Notes: a model not told the origin generated them from the sequence alone. DNA of 64,000 bases from Pseudoduganella ginsengisoli (GCF_009720865.1 NZ_WNLA01000001.1:434001-498000); one strand, 5' to 3'. Shown: positions 49,601-59,166, counted from the stretch's first letter. Numbers and translations: made by a program.

Positions 49601-51628
49601 ATGAATTCGCACATCGCCCCTCAATCCGCTGGCGCCACAGTGCCGCCGGGGCGCTTTGCCAGTCCGTGGCGCTGGCTGCTGCCGGTGGTGCTGGTGTTGT
49701 TTTTCCTTGCTGTCCTGATCTGGCTGCCCTGGCAGGCACGCCAGATGGAACGCAACGAACGCCAGGAACAGTTAATTGCCGACACGCTGTGGGTGGAGCA
49801 GACCATCCGCTTCCAGTTGGGCCGCCATGAGGAAGCATTGCGCACGCTGGCTGCAGATATTGGCTCCGGGCGCGCCGCACGCGACAGCTTGCAGGCGCAA
49901 ATGGCGCGCCTGCTGCGCAATGGCCGTGAATTGCAGCGCGTGCAGTGGATTGATGAACAGGGCCGGATCCAGGCCAGCAGCGACGGTGCAGTGGCCCCGG
50001 ATTCCGTAGTAGCCCGCCTGGATGCGCAAGCGCGCGACGCGGCCGACCACGCGCGGCGGGCCCGCCGCGGTGTCTATAGCCAGAGCACGCCGCAAGGGGC
50101 CGGTTCAGCCACCATTGACTATTACACGCCCATCTGGCGTGGCGAGCAATACCTGGGCTCGCTGGCCGCCACCTTTGACGCCAACGCCATTCTCGATGAG
50201 ATGGTGCCGTGGTGGTTCGCGCAGGATAACCAGATCTCGCTGCTGGACCGCGATGACAAAGTGCTGGCGCGGCGCACCGCGGCCGGTCCCGGCCATGGCG
50301 TCTATACCCACAAGCGGGCGCTGGACTTGCCCGGCGCCGTCGTGACCCTGATGACCGACAGCGTCAAGAGCGAGCCCAAGCTGCTGCCGAATTTGCTGGT
50401 GGGTTCCGTCATCGTGCTGTCGCTGGGGTTGCTGTGGAGCCTGATTGCGCTATGGATCCACATTTCACGCAGGCTGCAGGCGGAGGGCGCGCTGCGCCAG
50501 CAAATGCTGTTCCGCACGGCGATGGAAAATTCGCTGGTGACGGGCTTGCGGGCGCGCGACCTGGAAGGCCGCGTCACATATGTGAACCCGGCGTTTTGCC
50601 AGATTGTCGGCTACCCCGCCGATGAACTGGTGGGCCGCAAGCCGCCGATGCCATACTGGGCGCCGGAAGCCATCGGCGAATACCAGCACCGCTTTGCCGG
50701 CATCCTGGCCGGCAACGTGGAACCGCAGGTGGAAACCGTGTTCGTACGGCCGGATGGCACCCGCATCCCGGTACTGATCTTTGAAGCGCCGCTGGTCGAT
50801 AGCGATGGCAAGCAGACCGGCTGGATGGGATCCATCCTCGATATTTCCGACCGCAAGCGCATTGAAGAATTGAACCGCCAGCAGGAAGAAAAACTGCAAA
50901 CCAGCGCGCGCCTGGCCACCATGGGTGAAATGGCGTCAATGCTGGCGCATGAATTGAACCAGCCGCTGGCCGCAATTTCCAGCTATACGACTGGCGCGCT
51001 GAACATGATGGCGCGCGCCGACAGCAAAGGCGAAGCCCTGGATTGCAAGGTGTTGAAACCCGCGCTGGAACAGGCGGGCGCGCAAGCGCAGCGGGCCGGC
51101 CAGATCATCCGCAGCGTGCACGAATTCGTCAAGAAGCGCGAACCGCAGCGGCAGGAAGTCGCCGTGCAATCGCTGCTGGACAGCATCGGCGCGCTGATCG
51201 AACTACAGACCCGCAACAAGCATGTGAACTTGCAAGTGGTGATTCCGGCAGATTTGCCGCCGGTGCTGGCCGACCGCGTGATGGTGGAGCAGGTGCTGCT
51301 GAACCTGACCCGCAATGCCATTGAAGCCATGGCGCACGTGCCGCCGGAACGGCGCATGCTGCGCATCGCGGCCACCCTTGACGCGGCAACGGGCATGGTG
51401 GCAGTCGAAGTGGCCGACCAGGGCCATGGCATTCCCGACGACGTGGCCGAACGCCTGTTTTCACCATTCTTCTCGACCAAAGCTGAAGGCATGGGCATGG
51501 GCTTGAATGTGTGCCGCACGGCGATTGAATTCCACGGCGGCACCCTGACCCACCGCGCCAATCCCGGCGGCGGCACCATCTTTACCTTTACGCTGCCGGC
51601 TGCCGTGACCGCCGCAGCGGCAACTTGA
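49601..51628 (+). CDS. dctS: Membrane sensor histidine kinase, DctS-like
   Basis: 675 residues from ATG 49601 (a GTG at 49553 would add 16). Two membrane helices (WRWLLPVVLVLFFLAVLIWLPW and LLVGSVIVLSLGLLWSLIALWIHI) flank a periplasmic sensor of about 230 residues. Then come a PAS domain (LVTGLRARDLEGRVTYVNPAFCQIVGYPADELVGRKPP) and a HisKA box with the phospho-His in MLAHELNQPLAAISSYTTG. The ATPase domain has the N box (LLNLTRNAIEAM), GHGIPDDVAERLFSPFFSTKAEGMGMGLNV. DctS/FixL-type kinases control C4-dicarboxylate uptake; the divergent TRAP genes support that. Neither start has a clear ribosome-binding site. Confidence 0.88.
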   Translation: MNSHIAPQSAGATVPPGRFASPWRWLLPVVLVLFFLAVLIWLPWQARQMERNERQEQLIADTLWVEQTIRFQLGRHEEALRTLAADIGSGRAARDSLQAQMARLLRNGRELQRVQWIDEQGRIQASSDGAVAPDSVVARLDAQARDAADHARRARRGVYSQSTPQGAGSATIDYYTPIWRGEQYLGSLAATFDANAILDEMVPWWFAQDNQISLLDRDDKVLARRTAAGPGHGVYTHKRALDLPGAVVTLMTDSVKSEPKLLPNLLVGSVIVLSLGLLWSLIALWIHISRRLQAEGALRQQMLFRTAMENSLVTGLRARDLEGRVTYVNPAFCQIVGYPADELVGRKPPMPYWAPEAIGEYQHRFAGILAGNVEPQVETVFVRPDGTRIPVLIFEAPLVDSDGKQTGWMGSILDISDRKRIEELNRQQEEKLQTSARLATMGEMASMLAHELNQPLAAISSYTTGALNMMARADSKGEALDCKVLKPALEQAGAQAQRAGQIIRSVHEFVKKREPQRQEVAVQSLLDSIGALIELQTRNKHVNLQVVIPADLPPVLADRVMVEQVLLNLTRNAIEAMAHVPPERRMLRIAATLDAATGMVAVEVADQGHGIPDDVAERLFSPFFSTKAEGMGMGLNVCRTAIEFHGGTLTHRANPGGGTIFTFTLPAAVTAAAAT

Positions 51629-51640
51629 AAGGATTTAACC

Positions 51641-52228
51641 ATGCTGCACATCGTGGATGACGAAGCCGTAGTACGGGATTCGCTGTCATGGCTGGCTTCA
51701 TCGCGCGCCATTCCTGCCAAAGCCTATGGCACGGTCGCTGAATTTTTGGCCTGGGTGGAGAAAGGCGAATTCGATGCGCAAGGCGACTGCCTGCTGCTCG
51801 ATGTGCGGATGCCGGAAATGAATGGCATGGCCGTGTTCGACCAGCTCGCTGCGCGCAACGTCACGCAGCGCTTGCCCGTGATTTTCCTGACGGGCCACGG
51901 CGACGTGCCGATGGCGGTCGATACGCTGAAACGGGGAGCGTTTGATTTCTTTGAAAAGCCGTTCAACGATAACCAGTTGATGGACCGGGTCGAAGAAGGC
52001 TTGGCCAACTCGCGCCAGGCCAGTGAAAAGGCGGCCATCCACGCGCGGCTGGCCACGCTGTCGCAGCGGGAACGGGAAGTGCTGGATTTGATTTTGGCCG
52101 GGAAAATGAACAAGGTGGTGGCCGATGAACTGGGCATTTCCATGCGTACGGTGGAAGTGCACCGCGCGCATATCTTTGACAAGATGCAGGTGAAGACGGC
52201 GGTGGAATTGGCGGGATTATTGAAATAA
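51641..52228 (+). CDS. dctR: Response regulator, DctR-like (FixJ/NarL family)
   Basis: 195 residues. The receiver domain has the acidic pair in HIVDDEAVVRDS, the phospho-acceptor Asp in CLLLDVRMPEMNG, Thr in IFLTGHGDVPMAV, and Lys in FFEKPF. A LuxR-type helix-turn-helix follows (LSQREREVLDLILAGKMNKVVADELGISMRTVEVHRAHIFDKM). This is the FixJ/DctR arrangement. The gene lies 12 bp after the kinase gene, so the pair is one operon, with AAAGGA upstream of the ATG. It probably activates the divergent dctPQM operon. It stops just before convergent queG. Confidence 0.9.
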   Translation: MLHIVDDEAVVRDSLSWLASSRAIPAKAYGTVAEFLAWVEKGEFDAQGDCLLLDVRMPEMNGMAVFDQLAARNVTQRLPVIFLTGHGDVPMAVDTLKRGAFDFFEKPFNDNQLMDRVEEGLANSRQASEKAAIHARLATLSQREREVLDLILAGKMNKVVADELGISMRTVEVHRAHIFDKMQVKTAVELAGLLK

Positions 52229-52233
52229 CGGAG

Positions 52234-53331
52234 TTAGCGATGCTGTGCGAGCGCCCACTCGGTATGCTCGCGCACCAACGCGGAGGGGTGCTCCAGCTTC
52301 GCCTGCAATGCCGCGACAATCTGCGGATCGCCTTTCGCCCCCATCGCCGCCGCATTCCCTAATCCCACGGCCAGATTGCGCAGCCACCGCTCATGCCCGA
52401 TGCGGCGGATCGGCGACCCTTCCATGCGCTGGTTGAATTCCGCTTCCGTCCACGCAAACAATTCCACCATGCCCGCGCCGCCTAAACCGTGACGCTCATC
52501 GAAATCCGGCAGCACGGCGCGCTGCGCGAACTTGTTCCACGGGCACGCCGTCTGGCAATCGTCGCAGCCATACACGCGGTTGCCGATCAACGGACGCAAC
52601 TCTACGGGAATCGCGTTTTTCAATTCAATGGTCAGGTATGAAATGCAGCGCCGCGCATCAAGCCGGCCCGGTCCCAGGATGGCCTGGGTCGGGCACGCAG
52701 TGATGCAGGCGCTGCACTGGCCGCAGCGGGCATCGGCCGGCGTATCGACCGGCAGCGGGATATCCACCAGGATTTCCCCCATGAAGAACATGGAGCCGGC
52801 GCTGCGGTTCAGCAGCAACGTATGCTTGCCGCGCCAGCCCAGCCCGGACTTTTCCGCCAGCGGCAATTCCATCACGGGGGCGGAATCCGTAAACACGCGG
52901 AAACCGAACGGACCGATCGCTTGCTGGATACGGTCCGCCAATTGCTGCAAGCGGGCCCGCAGCACCTTGTGGTAATCGCGGCCCCGCGCATAGACGGAAA
53001 TCACGGCAGCCTGCGGATCGTGCGTGCGGGCGATTTCCCGGGCGCGCCAGTCGTCATCTTGCGAAGCCGGCAAATAATCCATGCGGGCGGTAATCACGCG
53101 CACCGTGCCCGGCACCAGTTCGGCCGGACGGGCACGCTTCATGCCGTGCGCGGCCATATAATCCATTTCGCCGTGCATGCCCGCGTCCAGCCACGCTTGC
53201 AGCCCCGCTTCCGCGTGCGACAAATCAATGTCGGCAATGCGCAACTCGGCAAACCCCAGCGCGCGTCCCCATTCCTTGATGGAACTTGCCAGTTCGTCTA
53301 AATTGTAAGAATCGGAAATTGCAGCGGACAT
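52234..53331 (-). CDS. queG: Epoxyqueuosine reductase QueG
   Basis: Catalyses the last step of queuosine synthesis in tRNA, using cobalamin and two [4Fe-4S] clusters. The 365 residues have an N-terminal cobalamin-binding domain, then the ferredoxin-type clusters CGQCSACITACPTQAI and, about 50 residues later, VYGCDDCQTACPWNKF. HEAT-like repeats (NAAAMGAKGDPQIVAALQAKLEHPSALVREHTEWAL) end the protein. I start at ATG 53331 (MSAAISDSYNLDELASSI); an extension of 10 residues is not family-like. It is divergent from tsaE, as in many Proteobacteria. Confidence 0.95.
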   Translation of the reverse strand: MSAAISDSYNLDELASSIKEWGRALGFAELRIADIDLSHAEAGLQAWLDAGMHGEMDYMAAHGMKRARPAELVPGTVRVITARMDYLPASQDDDWRAREIARTHDPQAAVISVYARGRDYHKVLRARLQQLADRIQQAIGPFGFRVFTDSAPVMELPLAEKSGLGWRGKHTLLLNRSAGSMFFMGEILVDIPLPVDTPADARCGQCSACITACPTQAILGPGRLDARRCISYLTIELKNAIPVELRPLIGNRVYGCDDCQTACPWNKFAQRAVLPDFDERHGLGGAGMVELFAWTEAEFNQRMEGSPIRRIGHERWLRNLAVGLGNAAAMGAKGDPQIVAALQAKLEHPSALVREHTEWALAQHR

Positions 53332-53385
53332 TGGTTTTAAAATTGCGGCATACCAGTACAAACCACCATTTTACAGACTGACGCT

Positions 53386-53871
53386 ATGCAGCACTTCAAA
53401 TCCCACCTCCATGACGAAGCCGGCACCGCTGCCCTCGGCGCGGCACTGTCGCGCGCCATTACACCGGGCATGGCCATTTACCTGCACGGCGACCTGGGCG
53501 CAGGCAAAACTGCCCTCACCCGCGCGCTGCTGCATGCGGCCGGCCATACGGGCAACGTGAAAAGCCCGACGTATACGCTATCCGAACCCTACAGCGTGAA
53601 AATGGAGGGGCGCGACGTCAATGTGATTCATTTTGACTTGTACCGCATGAGCAGCCCGGAAGAATTCCTCGATGCGGGTTTCCGTGAAGATTTCAATGGC
53701 GACAATGTTTGCATTGTGGAATGGCCAGAAAAAGCCGGTTCCGTGCTGCCGCCGGCCGATCTCAGCATTTTCCTGGCTGTGGCAGGCGATGGACGTGATG
53801 TAGAATTGCAGGCGTCCTCTGCCTTAGGTTTGTCATGCCTGGAACGCCTCAAATTCGCCCCGAATCTCTGA
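53386..53871 (+). CDS. tsaE: tRNA threonylcarbamoyladenosine biosynthesis ATPase TsaE
   Basis: An ATPase (161 residues) that supports t6A37 formation with TsaB and TsaD. The P-loop is LHGDLGAGKTALTRALLHAAG. SPTYTLSEPY and the HFDLYRM motif follow, then EWPEK near the end. The C-terminus is slightly longer than usual. The last 37 bp overlap the start of amiC. It is divergent from queG; the two promoters share the 54-bp gap. tsaD is also in this window, at 24.6 kb. Confidence 0.95.
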   Translation: MQHFKSHLHDEAGTAALGAALSRAITPGMAIYLHGDLGAGKTALTRALLHAAGHTGNVKSPTYTLSEPYSVKMEGRDVNVIHFDLYRMSSPEEFLDAGFREDFNGDNVCIVEWPEKAGSVLPPADLSIFLAVAGDGRDVELQASSALGLSCLERLKFAPNL

Positions 53872-55331
53872 CCGGGTCGCCTGCTACGCCTCGCCGTCCT
53901 GCCAACCGCCGTACCGTGCTGAAAGCGGGCGGCGCTTTGCTGTTATCCGTCTTTACCCCGCTGCCTGCCGCGGCGGCCCAGATCCTGGCCGTGCGCGTAT
54001 GGCCGGCGGAAGACTATACCCGCGTCACGCTGGAAAACGACTCGGACTTGAAAGCCACGCACTTGATGGTCAAAGATCCGTACCGGCTGGTGGTCGACAT
54101 CGAAGGCTTGCAGCTGACGCCGACGCTGAAAAGCCTGGTGGCAAAGATCCAGTCCAACGACCCGTACATCAAGCAAGTGCGCGTGGGCCAGTTCACGCCG
54201 ACCGTCGTGCGGCTGGTATTCGACTTGAAAGCGGAAGTCAAGCCGCAAGTGTTTACGCTGAAACCGGCCGGCCAGTACAAGCACCGGCTGATCTTTGACT
54301 TGTACCCGGTGCAGGAAGCCGACCCGATTGCCGCCATGATTGAAAAAGGCGACTGGAGCGACCAGCCGGGCAGTACGCCTGCGCTGCCGTCCCATCCACC
54401 CGCGCCGGCGGTCGCAGCGCCCGGCACGGCGGTGCAAGCCAATCAGGCAACCCAGGCGGCGCAAGCGCCGGTCATCCTGAAGCCGGAACCTGCGCCTGCC
54501 CCTGCTCCGGCCGCGCCTCCGGCAGAAGCGCCGGCCAAGGGCGAACCGCCGCCCAAAACCGAAGCGCTGGCGCAGCGTACGCCGCCGGCGGAAAAACATG
54601 CGGACAAGCCGCCGAAGGTCACGCGCATGATTACCGTGGTGCTCGACCCGGGCCATGGCGGCGAAGACCCGGGCGCGCTGGGCGCCACCGGCTTGCGTGA
54701 AAAAGACGTGGTGCTGGCCATTGCCAAGCGCTTGAAAGGCCGCATCGAACAGCATCCAAACATGCGCGTGATGCTGACGCGCGACGGCGATTATTTTGTG
54801 CCGCTGGGCACGCGCGTGGAAAAAGCCCGCAAGGTGCAGGCCGACTTGTTTGTGTCGATCCACGCAGATGCATTCAACCAGCCATCGGCGCGCGGTTCGT
54901 CCGTGTTCGTGCTGTCTGAAAAAGGCGCCAGCTCCAGCGCGGCGCGCTGGCTGGCCAACAAGGAAAACGAGGCCGACAACATTGGCGGCGTCAATGTGCA
55001 GCGCCATGATCCGCAAGTGGCCAGCGTGCTGCTGGACTTGTCGACGACGGCGCAAATCACGGACAGCCTGAAACTGGGCAAGGCCGTGCTGGGTGAAATC
55101 GGCGGCATCAACCGCCTGCACCGGGGCGCTGTCGAACAAGCCGGCTTTGCCGTGCTGAAGGCGCCGGACATTCCATCGATCCTGATTGAAACCGCGTTCA
55201 TTTCAAATCCGGAAGAAGAAGCCAAACTGCGCGACCTTGATTACCAGGAAAAGCTGGCAGACGCCGTCATGTCCGGCATCCGCCACTATTTCGCGAAAAA
55301 CCCGCCGCTCGCCAAGAGCCGCACCGTCTAA
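53835..55331 (+). CDS. amiC: N-acetylmuramoyl-L-alanine amidase AmiC
   Basis: A periplasmic zinc amidase (498 residues) that splits septal peptidoglycan. A twin-arginine signal is evident (NRRTVLKAGGALLLSVFTPLPAAAA). An AMIN domain for septal targeting follows (about 50-150). Then a Pro/Ala-rich linker (about 165-250) and the Amidase_3 domain have the zinc ligands in VVLDPGHGGEDPGALG and FVSIHADAF, with the catalytic Glu in LIETAFISN. Start: ATG 53835, inside tsaE. Tat export is characteristic of AmiC. It is followed by a GC palindrome. Confidence 0.95.
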   Translation: MPGTPQIRPESLTGSPATPRRPANRRTVLKAGGALLLSVFTPLPAAAAQILAVRVWPAEDYTRVTLENDSDLKATHLMVKDPYRLVVDIEGLQLTPTLKSLVAKIQSNDPYIKQVRVGQFTPTVVRLVFDLKAEVKPQVFTLKPAGQYKHRLIFDLYPVQEADPIAAMIEKGDWSDQPGSTPALPSHPPAPAVAAPGTAVQANQATQAAQAPVILKPEPAPAPAPAAPPAEAPAKGEPPPKTEALAQRTPPAEKHADKPPKVTRMITVVLDPGHGGEDPGALGATGLREKDVVLAIAKRLKGRIEQHPNMRVMLTRDGDYFVPLGTRVEKARKVQADLFVSIHADAFNQPSARGSSVFVLSEKGASSSAARWLANKENEADNIGGVNVQRHDPQVASVLLDLSTTAQITDSLKLGKAVLGEIGGINRLHRGAVEQAGFAVLKAPDIPSILIETAFISNPEEEAKLRDLDYQEKLADAVMSGIRHYFAKNPPLAKSRTV

Positions 55332-55337
55332 ACACCT

Positions 55338-55368
55338 GGGTGCCGGGCCTTCAGGCCGGGCATCCACC
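55338..55368. repeat. REP-like palindrome, type GGGTGCCGGGCC
   Basis: The plus strand reads GGGTGCCGGGCCTTCAGG and ends GGCATCC. It is the reverse-oriented twin of 24475-24505, with the same single mismatch in the arms. It lies just after the amiC stop and may double as a terminator. Confidence 0.7.
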
Positions 55369-55382
55369 TATTAAGGACTTTC

Positions 55383-56180
55383 ATGATCAGCAAGGAAACC
55401 GTGGGCGCCCTGCCCGCCATCCGCATTACCGCGCCAGACGGCGCCCAGGCCCTGGTGGCGCTGTATGGCGCGCATTTGCTGTCATGGAAAACCCCGGATG
55501 GCCGCGAGCGGCTGTTCATGTCGGAGCGCTCGCCGCTCGATGGCAGCGCGGCCATTCGCGGCGGCGTGCCGGTGATCTTCCCGCAATTTGCCACGCGCGG
55601 CGATGGCCAGCGCCATGGCGTGGCGCGCCTGTCGGCGTGGCAGCTGGGCAGCACGGGCGATGAGGGCAACCAGGCGTCCGCGGAATTCCTGCTGACGCAG
55701 GACGATGTGCCTTCCAGCCTCGCACAAGGCTGGCCGCACCGCTTTGCGTTGAGCCTGCGCTTTACGCTGGATGGCGACACGTTGCGCATGGATTACCACG
55801 TGCACAACACGAGCGGCGCCAGCTGGGATTTCGCGTGCGCGCTGCACACGTATTATGCGGTGGGCGAATTCACGAAGACGTCGCTGCATGGCTTAGCCTG
55901 CGGCACAGTCAACTTTGCCGATGCGCTGGACGATATCCACCCTGCCACCGCAGCGCTGGAATTGCAGACGGCAGACAGCCGCCTGCGATTGCAACAGCAG
56001 GGCTTTACGGAGTGGGTGGTGTGGAATCCGGGCGCCAAGGGCGCGGCGGCCATTGCCGATCTGGCGGACCATGAACACAGCGCCTTCCTGTGCATCGAAC
56101 CCGCCCGCGTGGACAAGAAACCGCTGGCGGCCGGCGCCGAGTGGCGCGGCACGCACAGCGTGACGGTATTGCGGGCCTGA
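55383..56180 (+). CDS. D-hexose-6-phosphate mutarotase (YeaD-like)
   Basis: A 265-residue galactose-mutarotase-fold protein that interconverts alpha and beta anomers of glucose 6-phosphate. Features are LYGAHLLSWKTPDGRERLFMSERSPLDGSAAIRGGVPVIFPQFA, HGVARLSAW, YHVHNTSGASWDFACALHTYYAVG and EPARV near the end. The acid/base His and Glu lie in the HGVARL and LCIEPARV segments. It has no signal peptide. It is 51 bp after amiC, separated by the REP palindrome. No sugar-pathway genes adjoin it. Confidence 0.9.
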   Translation: MISKETVGALPAIRITAPDGAQALVALYGAHLLSWKTPDGRERLFMSERSPLDGSAAIRGGVPVIFPQFATRGDGQRHGVARLSAWQLGSTGDEGNQASAEFLLTQDDVPSSLAQGWPHRFALSLRFTLDGDTLRMDYHVHNTSGASWDFACALHTYYAVGEFTKTSLHGLACGTVNFADALDDIHPATAALELQTADSRLRLQQQGFTEWVVWNPGAKGAAAIADLADHEHSAFLCIEPARVDKKPLAAGAEWRGTHSVTVLRA

Positions 56181-56248
56181 CCCGGACCACACCGCTTCCG
56201 CCATTCCTGGACCTATAGGGAGGGGCTGTACAAGCCCGCCCTATGTTA

Positions 56249-57337
56249 TTACATGGATTCCTTGATCATCCGGCCAGAAGTGGGCTGGATCGGCCGTGCA
56301 TTGAGCGGATACAGCCGCGAGAACAGCGCCATCTGCGCCGGCGACGCCTGCACCGGTTCCTTCATCACCAGCCACAGCACATTTTCCGTGCAAGGCGGCG
56401 TCGTCAGCGATCCCATGTACGTGTAATAGTCGCGCCGCTGCGGCAGCAAATCATTCGGGTCCAGCACAATGGCAGGCGCCGACACGTCGCCTTTTTCCAG
56501 CGGCAGGTTATTCCACACGGTCTGGATCGCCGGTTGCGGTTTGCCGCGCTCCAGCAGCAGCGCCAGCACCGCGTAGCGGCCCTCGCCATCCTTGTGCACC
56601 AGGTGCACCACCATTTCAAAGCCCTTGCCGTTAATGCGCTCTTCCGATGGCCGGTGGAAGTGGAATTGCACCAGTTCATAGGCGCGGTTGCCCACGGTGA
56701 TGAAATTTCCGCCGCCCATCGTCACTTGCACGGTGTGGCCGTTATCCTGCACATTGAAGGCCGACGGGTGGTAATCAAACGCGATCTGTTCCAGTTCGAC
56801 TTTCATGCCATCGCGGATATCAATCGGCGACTGGCGGTTCCCCATGCTGCATTTGATCCAGTCGGAATTGATCTTGTGCCAGTTGGCCGGGCCGATTTCA
56901 CCTTCGTACCCCCACACGGTGCCATTGGCGCGCGGCGGCGGCATCAGGGCCAGCGCTTTGGCACGCGCGTCCGCTTCCTTCTTGGCCTTGGCAGCGGCGG
57001 CGGCACGGGCGGCCTGCTGCGCCTTCATGGCGGCCAGTTTCTCGGCAATACGGGCTTGCAGCTCCGCTTCCGCCTGTTCTTCCTTTTCCCGCTCAGTCAA
57101 TGGCCGCGGCTTGCCGCCGGCTTTGGTCTTGCCGTCGCCTTTTTCATCATCCTTGCCATAACGGCTAGACGACGCATTGCCGCCACCTACTTTCATGGGG
57201 CTGACAGGGCGGATACCGTCGAGACTGGCTCTAAATCTGATTGCGTTCGGTGACGCATACGTGCTGTCGGCAGCGCTGGCCACGGATACCATGTGGGCAG
57301 CACACCAGCAGGCAATCAGGGCGATGAGGTTACGCAT
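56249..57337 (-). CDS. Exported alpha-carbonic anhydrase with charged helical linker
   Basis: Hydrates CO2 in the periplasm. The signal peptide is NLIALIACWCAAHMVSVASAAD. Residues about 24-140 are an extra region rich in Lys/Glu/Ala (TEREKEEQAEAELQARIAEK, AARAAAAAKAKKEADARAKA), probably a long helix or coiled coil. The catalytic domain starts at WGYEGEIGPANW (about 142). It has zinc ligands His226 and His228 (QFHFHRPSEE) and His245 (VVHLVH), plus SLTTPPCTENVLW. I start at ATG 57337, with GGAAT upstream. The linker is unusual for this family. It is followed upstream by the unrelated dedA. Confidence 0.9.
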   Translation of the reverse strand: MRNLIALIACWCAAHMVSVASAADSTYASPNAIRFRASLDGIRPVSPMKVGGGNASSSRYGKDDEKGDGKTKAGGKPRPLTEREKEEQAEAELQARIAEKLAAMKAQQAARAAAAAKAKKEADARAKALALMPPPRANGTVWGYEGEIGPANWHKINSDWIKCSMGNRQSPIDIRDGMKVELEQIAFDYHPSAFNVQDNGHTVQVTMGGGNFITVGNRAYELVQFHFHRPSEERINGKGFEMVVHLVHKDGEGRYAVLALLLERGKPQPAIQTVWNNLPLEKGDVSAPAIVLDPNDLLPQRRDYYTYMGSLTTPPCTENVLWLVMKEPVQASPAQMALFSRLYPLNARPIQPTSGRMIKESM

Positions 57338-57460
57338 GAGATTCCAGGGATGAATACTTACCCCGGTATACGGTTGCACGGAAGGAAAACTTGAGATGTG
57401 CAGGACGAAATTCATCCTGCACACGCAGAAAGGGCGGCATGGCGCCGCCCTCGGGGAAGA

Positions 57461-58123
57461 TCAGCGGCCGGCTGCGCGGCGGCGGTTCAGCATGCGGCGG
57501 CAAAGTTTCCACACAGCACCTAATGCCAGCGGCCCCAGCGCCAACCCCACCCCGACCATGACAATGGTGGTCAAATGGTCGCGTACGATGGGCACGTTGC
57601 CAAAGATATAGCCCGCCACCGTCAGCGACACGACCCACGCCACGGCGCCCGCGATATTAAACATCTGGAACCGCGAAAAACTCATGTCCGACACACCGGC
57701 CACGAATGGCGCGAAGGTGCGCACCACGGGGATGAAACGGGCCAGGATAATGGTTTTGCCGCCGTGCTTTTCAAAGAACATGTGGGTGCGGTTCAGCGCA
57801 TCCTTGTCGATCCAGCGGTAATTGTGCGTGAACACGCGCTGCCCGATGGCTTCGCCTATCCAGTAATTCGTCGTATTGCCCGTCACTGCCGCCGTAATCA
57901 GCAGCGCGATCAGCGCTGGCAAGTTCATCTGGTCCGTCGCGCACAGGGCGCCGGCAATGAACAGCAGGGTGTCACCTGGGAAGAAAAACAAGACCACCAG
58001 CCCTGTTTCCGCGAAGATAATGAAGAACAACACCAGGTAAATCAGAGTGCCGTACTGCGAAATCAGCATGTCCAGCGACTTGTCGACATGCACGAGCATG
58101 TCCAGTAATTGCATGAAATCCAT
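57461..58123 (-). CDS. dedA: DedA family membrane protein
   Basis: A 220-residue inner-membrane protein of the DedA/SNARE-associated group, implicated in lipid scrambling and envelope homeostasis. The pattern matches E. coli DedA: LIYLVLFFIIFAETGLVVLFFFPGDTLLFIAGAL, the TGNTTNYWIGEAIGQRVF segment with a conserved Glu/Gly, EKHGGKTIILARFIPVVRTFAPFVAGVSDM and GYIFG. The reentrant loop with its membrane-embedded acidic residues is visible. I start at ATG 58123 (GGGAA upstream), not at the longer in-frame ORF. Confidence 0.93.
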   Translation of the reverse strand: MDFMQLLDMLVHVDKSLDMLISQYGTLIYLVLFFIIFAETGLVVLFFFPGDTLLFIAGALCATDQMNLPALIALLITAAVTGNTTNYWIGEAIGQRVFTHNYRWIDKDALNRTHMFFEKHGGKTIILARFIPVVRTFAPFVAGVSDMSFSRFQMFNIAGAVAWVVSLTVAGYIFGNVPIVRDHLTTIVMVGVGLALGPLALGAVWKLCRRMLNRRRAAGR

Positions 58124-58211
58124 AAAATTCCCGAAAGGTAGCGCCGGAATCATACACCACACTGAGCAGTGATTTACAATCCAGACACATTAAAACCCGG
58201 AGATCCCCTGC

Positions 58212-59132
58212 ATGCACGCGAACACCCCCGCTCTGCTTGCCGCGCTCGCGCTGACCAGCGCCATCGCACAAGCTGCCGAACCTGCCCCTGCCGCCAAGCC
58301 CAACAAATTATCCGCCAGCGATGTCATCAAGGCATCCCAGCCTTCCGAATGGCGGCCCCTCGATCCCGCCAACACGCTGTACATGGATTTGCCCAATGGG
58401 CGCGTGGTGATCGAACTGGCGCCGGACTTTGCCCCGAAGACCACGGCCAACATCCGCACACTGGTCAAAGAACACTATTTTGACGGTTTGGTAGTCTTGC
58501 GGTCGCATGATAACTATGTCGCGCAATGGGGGGATGCAGATGAGAAAAATCCTCGCCCGCTGGGCTCCGCATTGAAAACCGTGCCGGCCGAGTTCACCGT
58601 GCCGATGTCCAATGACAAGCATTTCACGCGCTTGCCAGACCGGGACGGCTACGCGCCGCAAGTGGGCCATTCGAACGGCTTCCCCGTGGGACGCGATCCG
58701 AAGTCCAAAACCACGTGGCTGGCGCACTGCTATGGCATGGTCGGCGTGGGCCGCGACGTGGAAGCCGACAGCGGCAACGGCAGTTCGTTGTACGCCGTGA
58801 CGGGCCATGCGCCGCGCCACCTGGACCGCAATATCACGGTGGTGGGCCGCGTCGTGTCCGGCATGCCTCTGTTGTCCAGCCTGCCACGGGGCACGGGCCC
58901 GCTGGGCTTCTATGAAAAACCGGAACAAAATGTGCCCATCAAATCCGTGCGGCTGGCTGCCGATGTGCCGGAAGCGGAACGCTCGCACCTGGAAGTCATG
59001 CGCACGGATTCAGCCAGCTTCAAGGCCGTGGCGGAATCGCAGCGTAACCGCCCGGGCCCGTGGACCAAAGTCCCGGCCGGCTACATCGAGCTGTGCAACG
59101 TGACGATCCCCGTCCGCGAACAGGCCCGCTGA
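58212..59132 (+). CDS. Periplasmic cyclophilin-type peptidyl-prolyl isomerase
   Basis: 306 residues with a Sec signal peptide ([14 protein letters not shown]). The cyclophilin core is recognisable ([44 protein letters not shown], then [29 protein letters not shown]). The canonical F-H-R-V is LVVLRSH-like and the Q-x-G is AQWGD, so activity may be reduced or specialised. A C-terminal extension of about 60 residues ([13 protein letters not shown] onward) is outside the standard domain. It lies between dedA (divergent) and mutL. Confidence 0.88.
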   Translation: MHANTPALLAALALTSAIAQAAEPAPAAKPNKLSASDVIKASQPSEWRPLDPANTLYMDLPNGRVVIELAPDFAPKTTANIRTLVKEHYFDGLVVLRSHDNYVAQWGDADEKNPRPLGSALKTVPAEFTVPMSNDKHFTRLPDRDGYAPQVGHSNGFPVGRDPKSKTTWLAHCYGMVGVGRDVEADSGNGSSLYAVTGHAPRHLDRNITVVGRVVSGMPLLSSLPRGTGPLGFYEKPEQNVPIKSVRLAADVPEAERSHLEVMRTDSASFKAVAESQRNRPGPWTKVPAGYIELCNVTIPVREQAR

Positions 59133-59166
59133 TTTTGGCCCGGTGCGGGTGATTTATAATGGCAGG

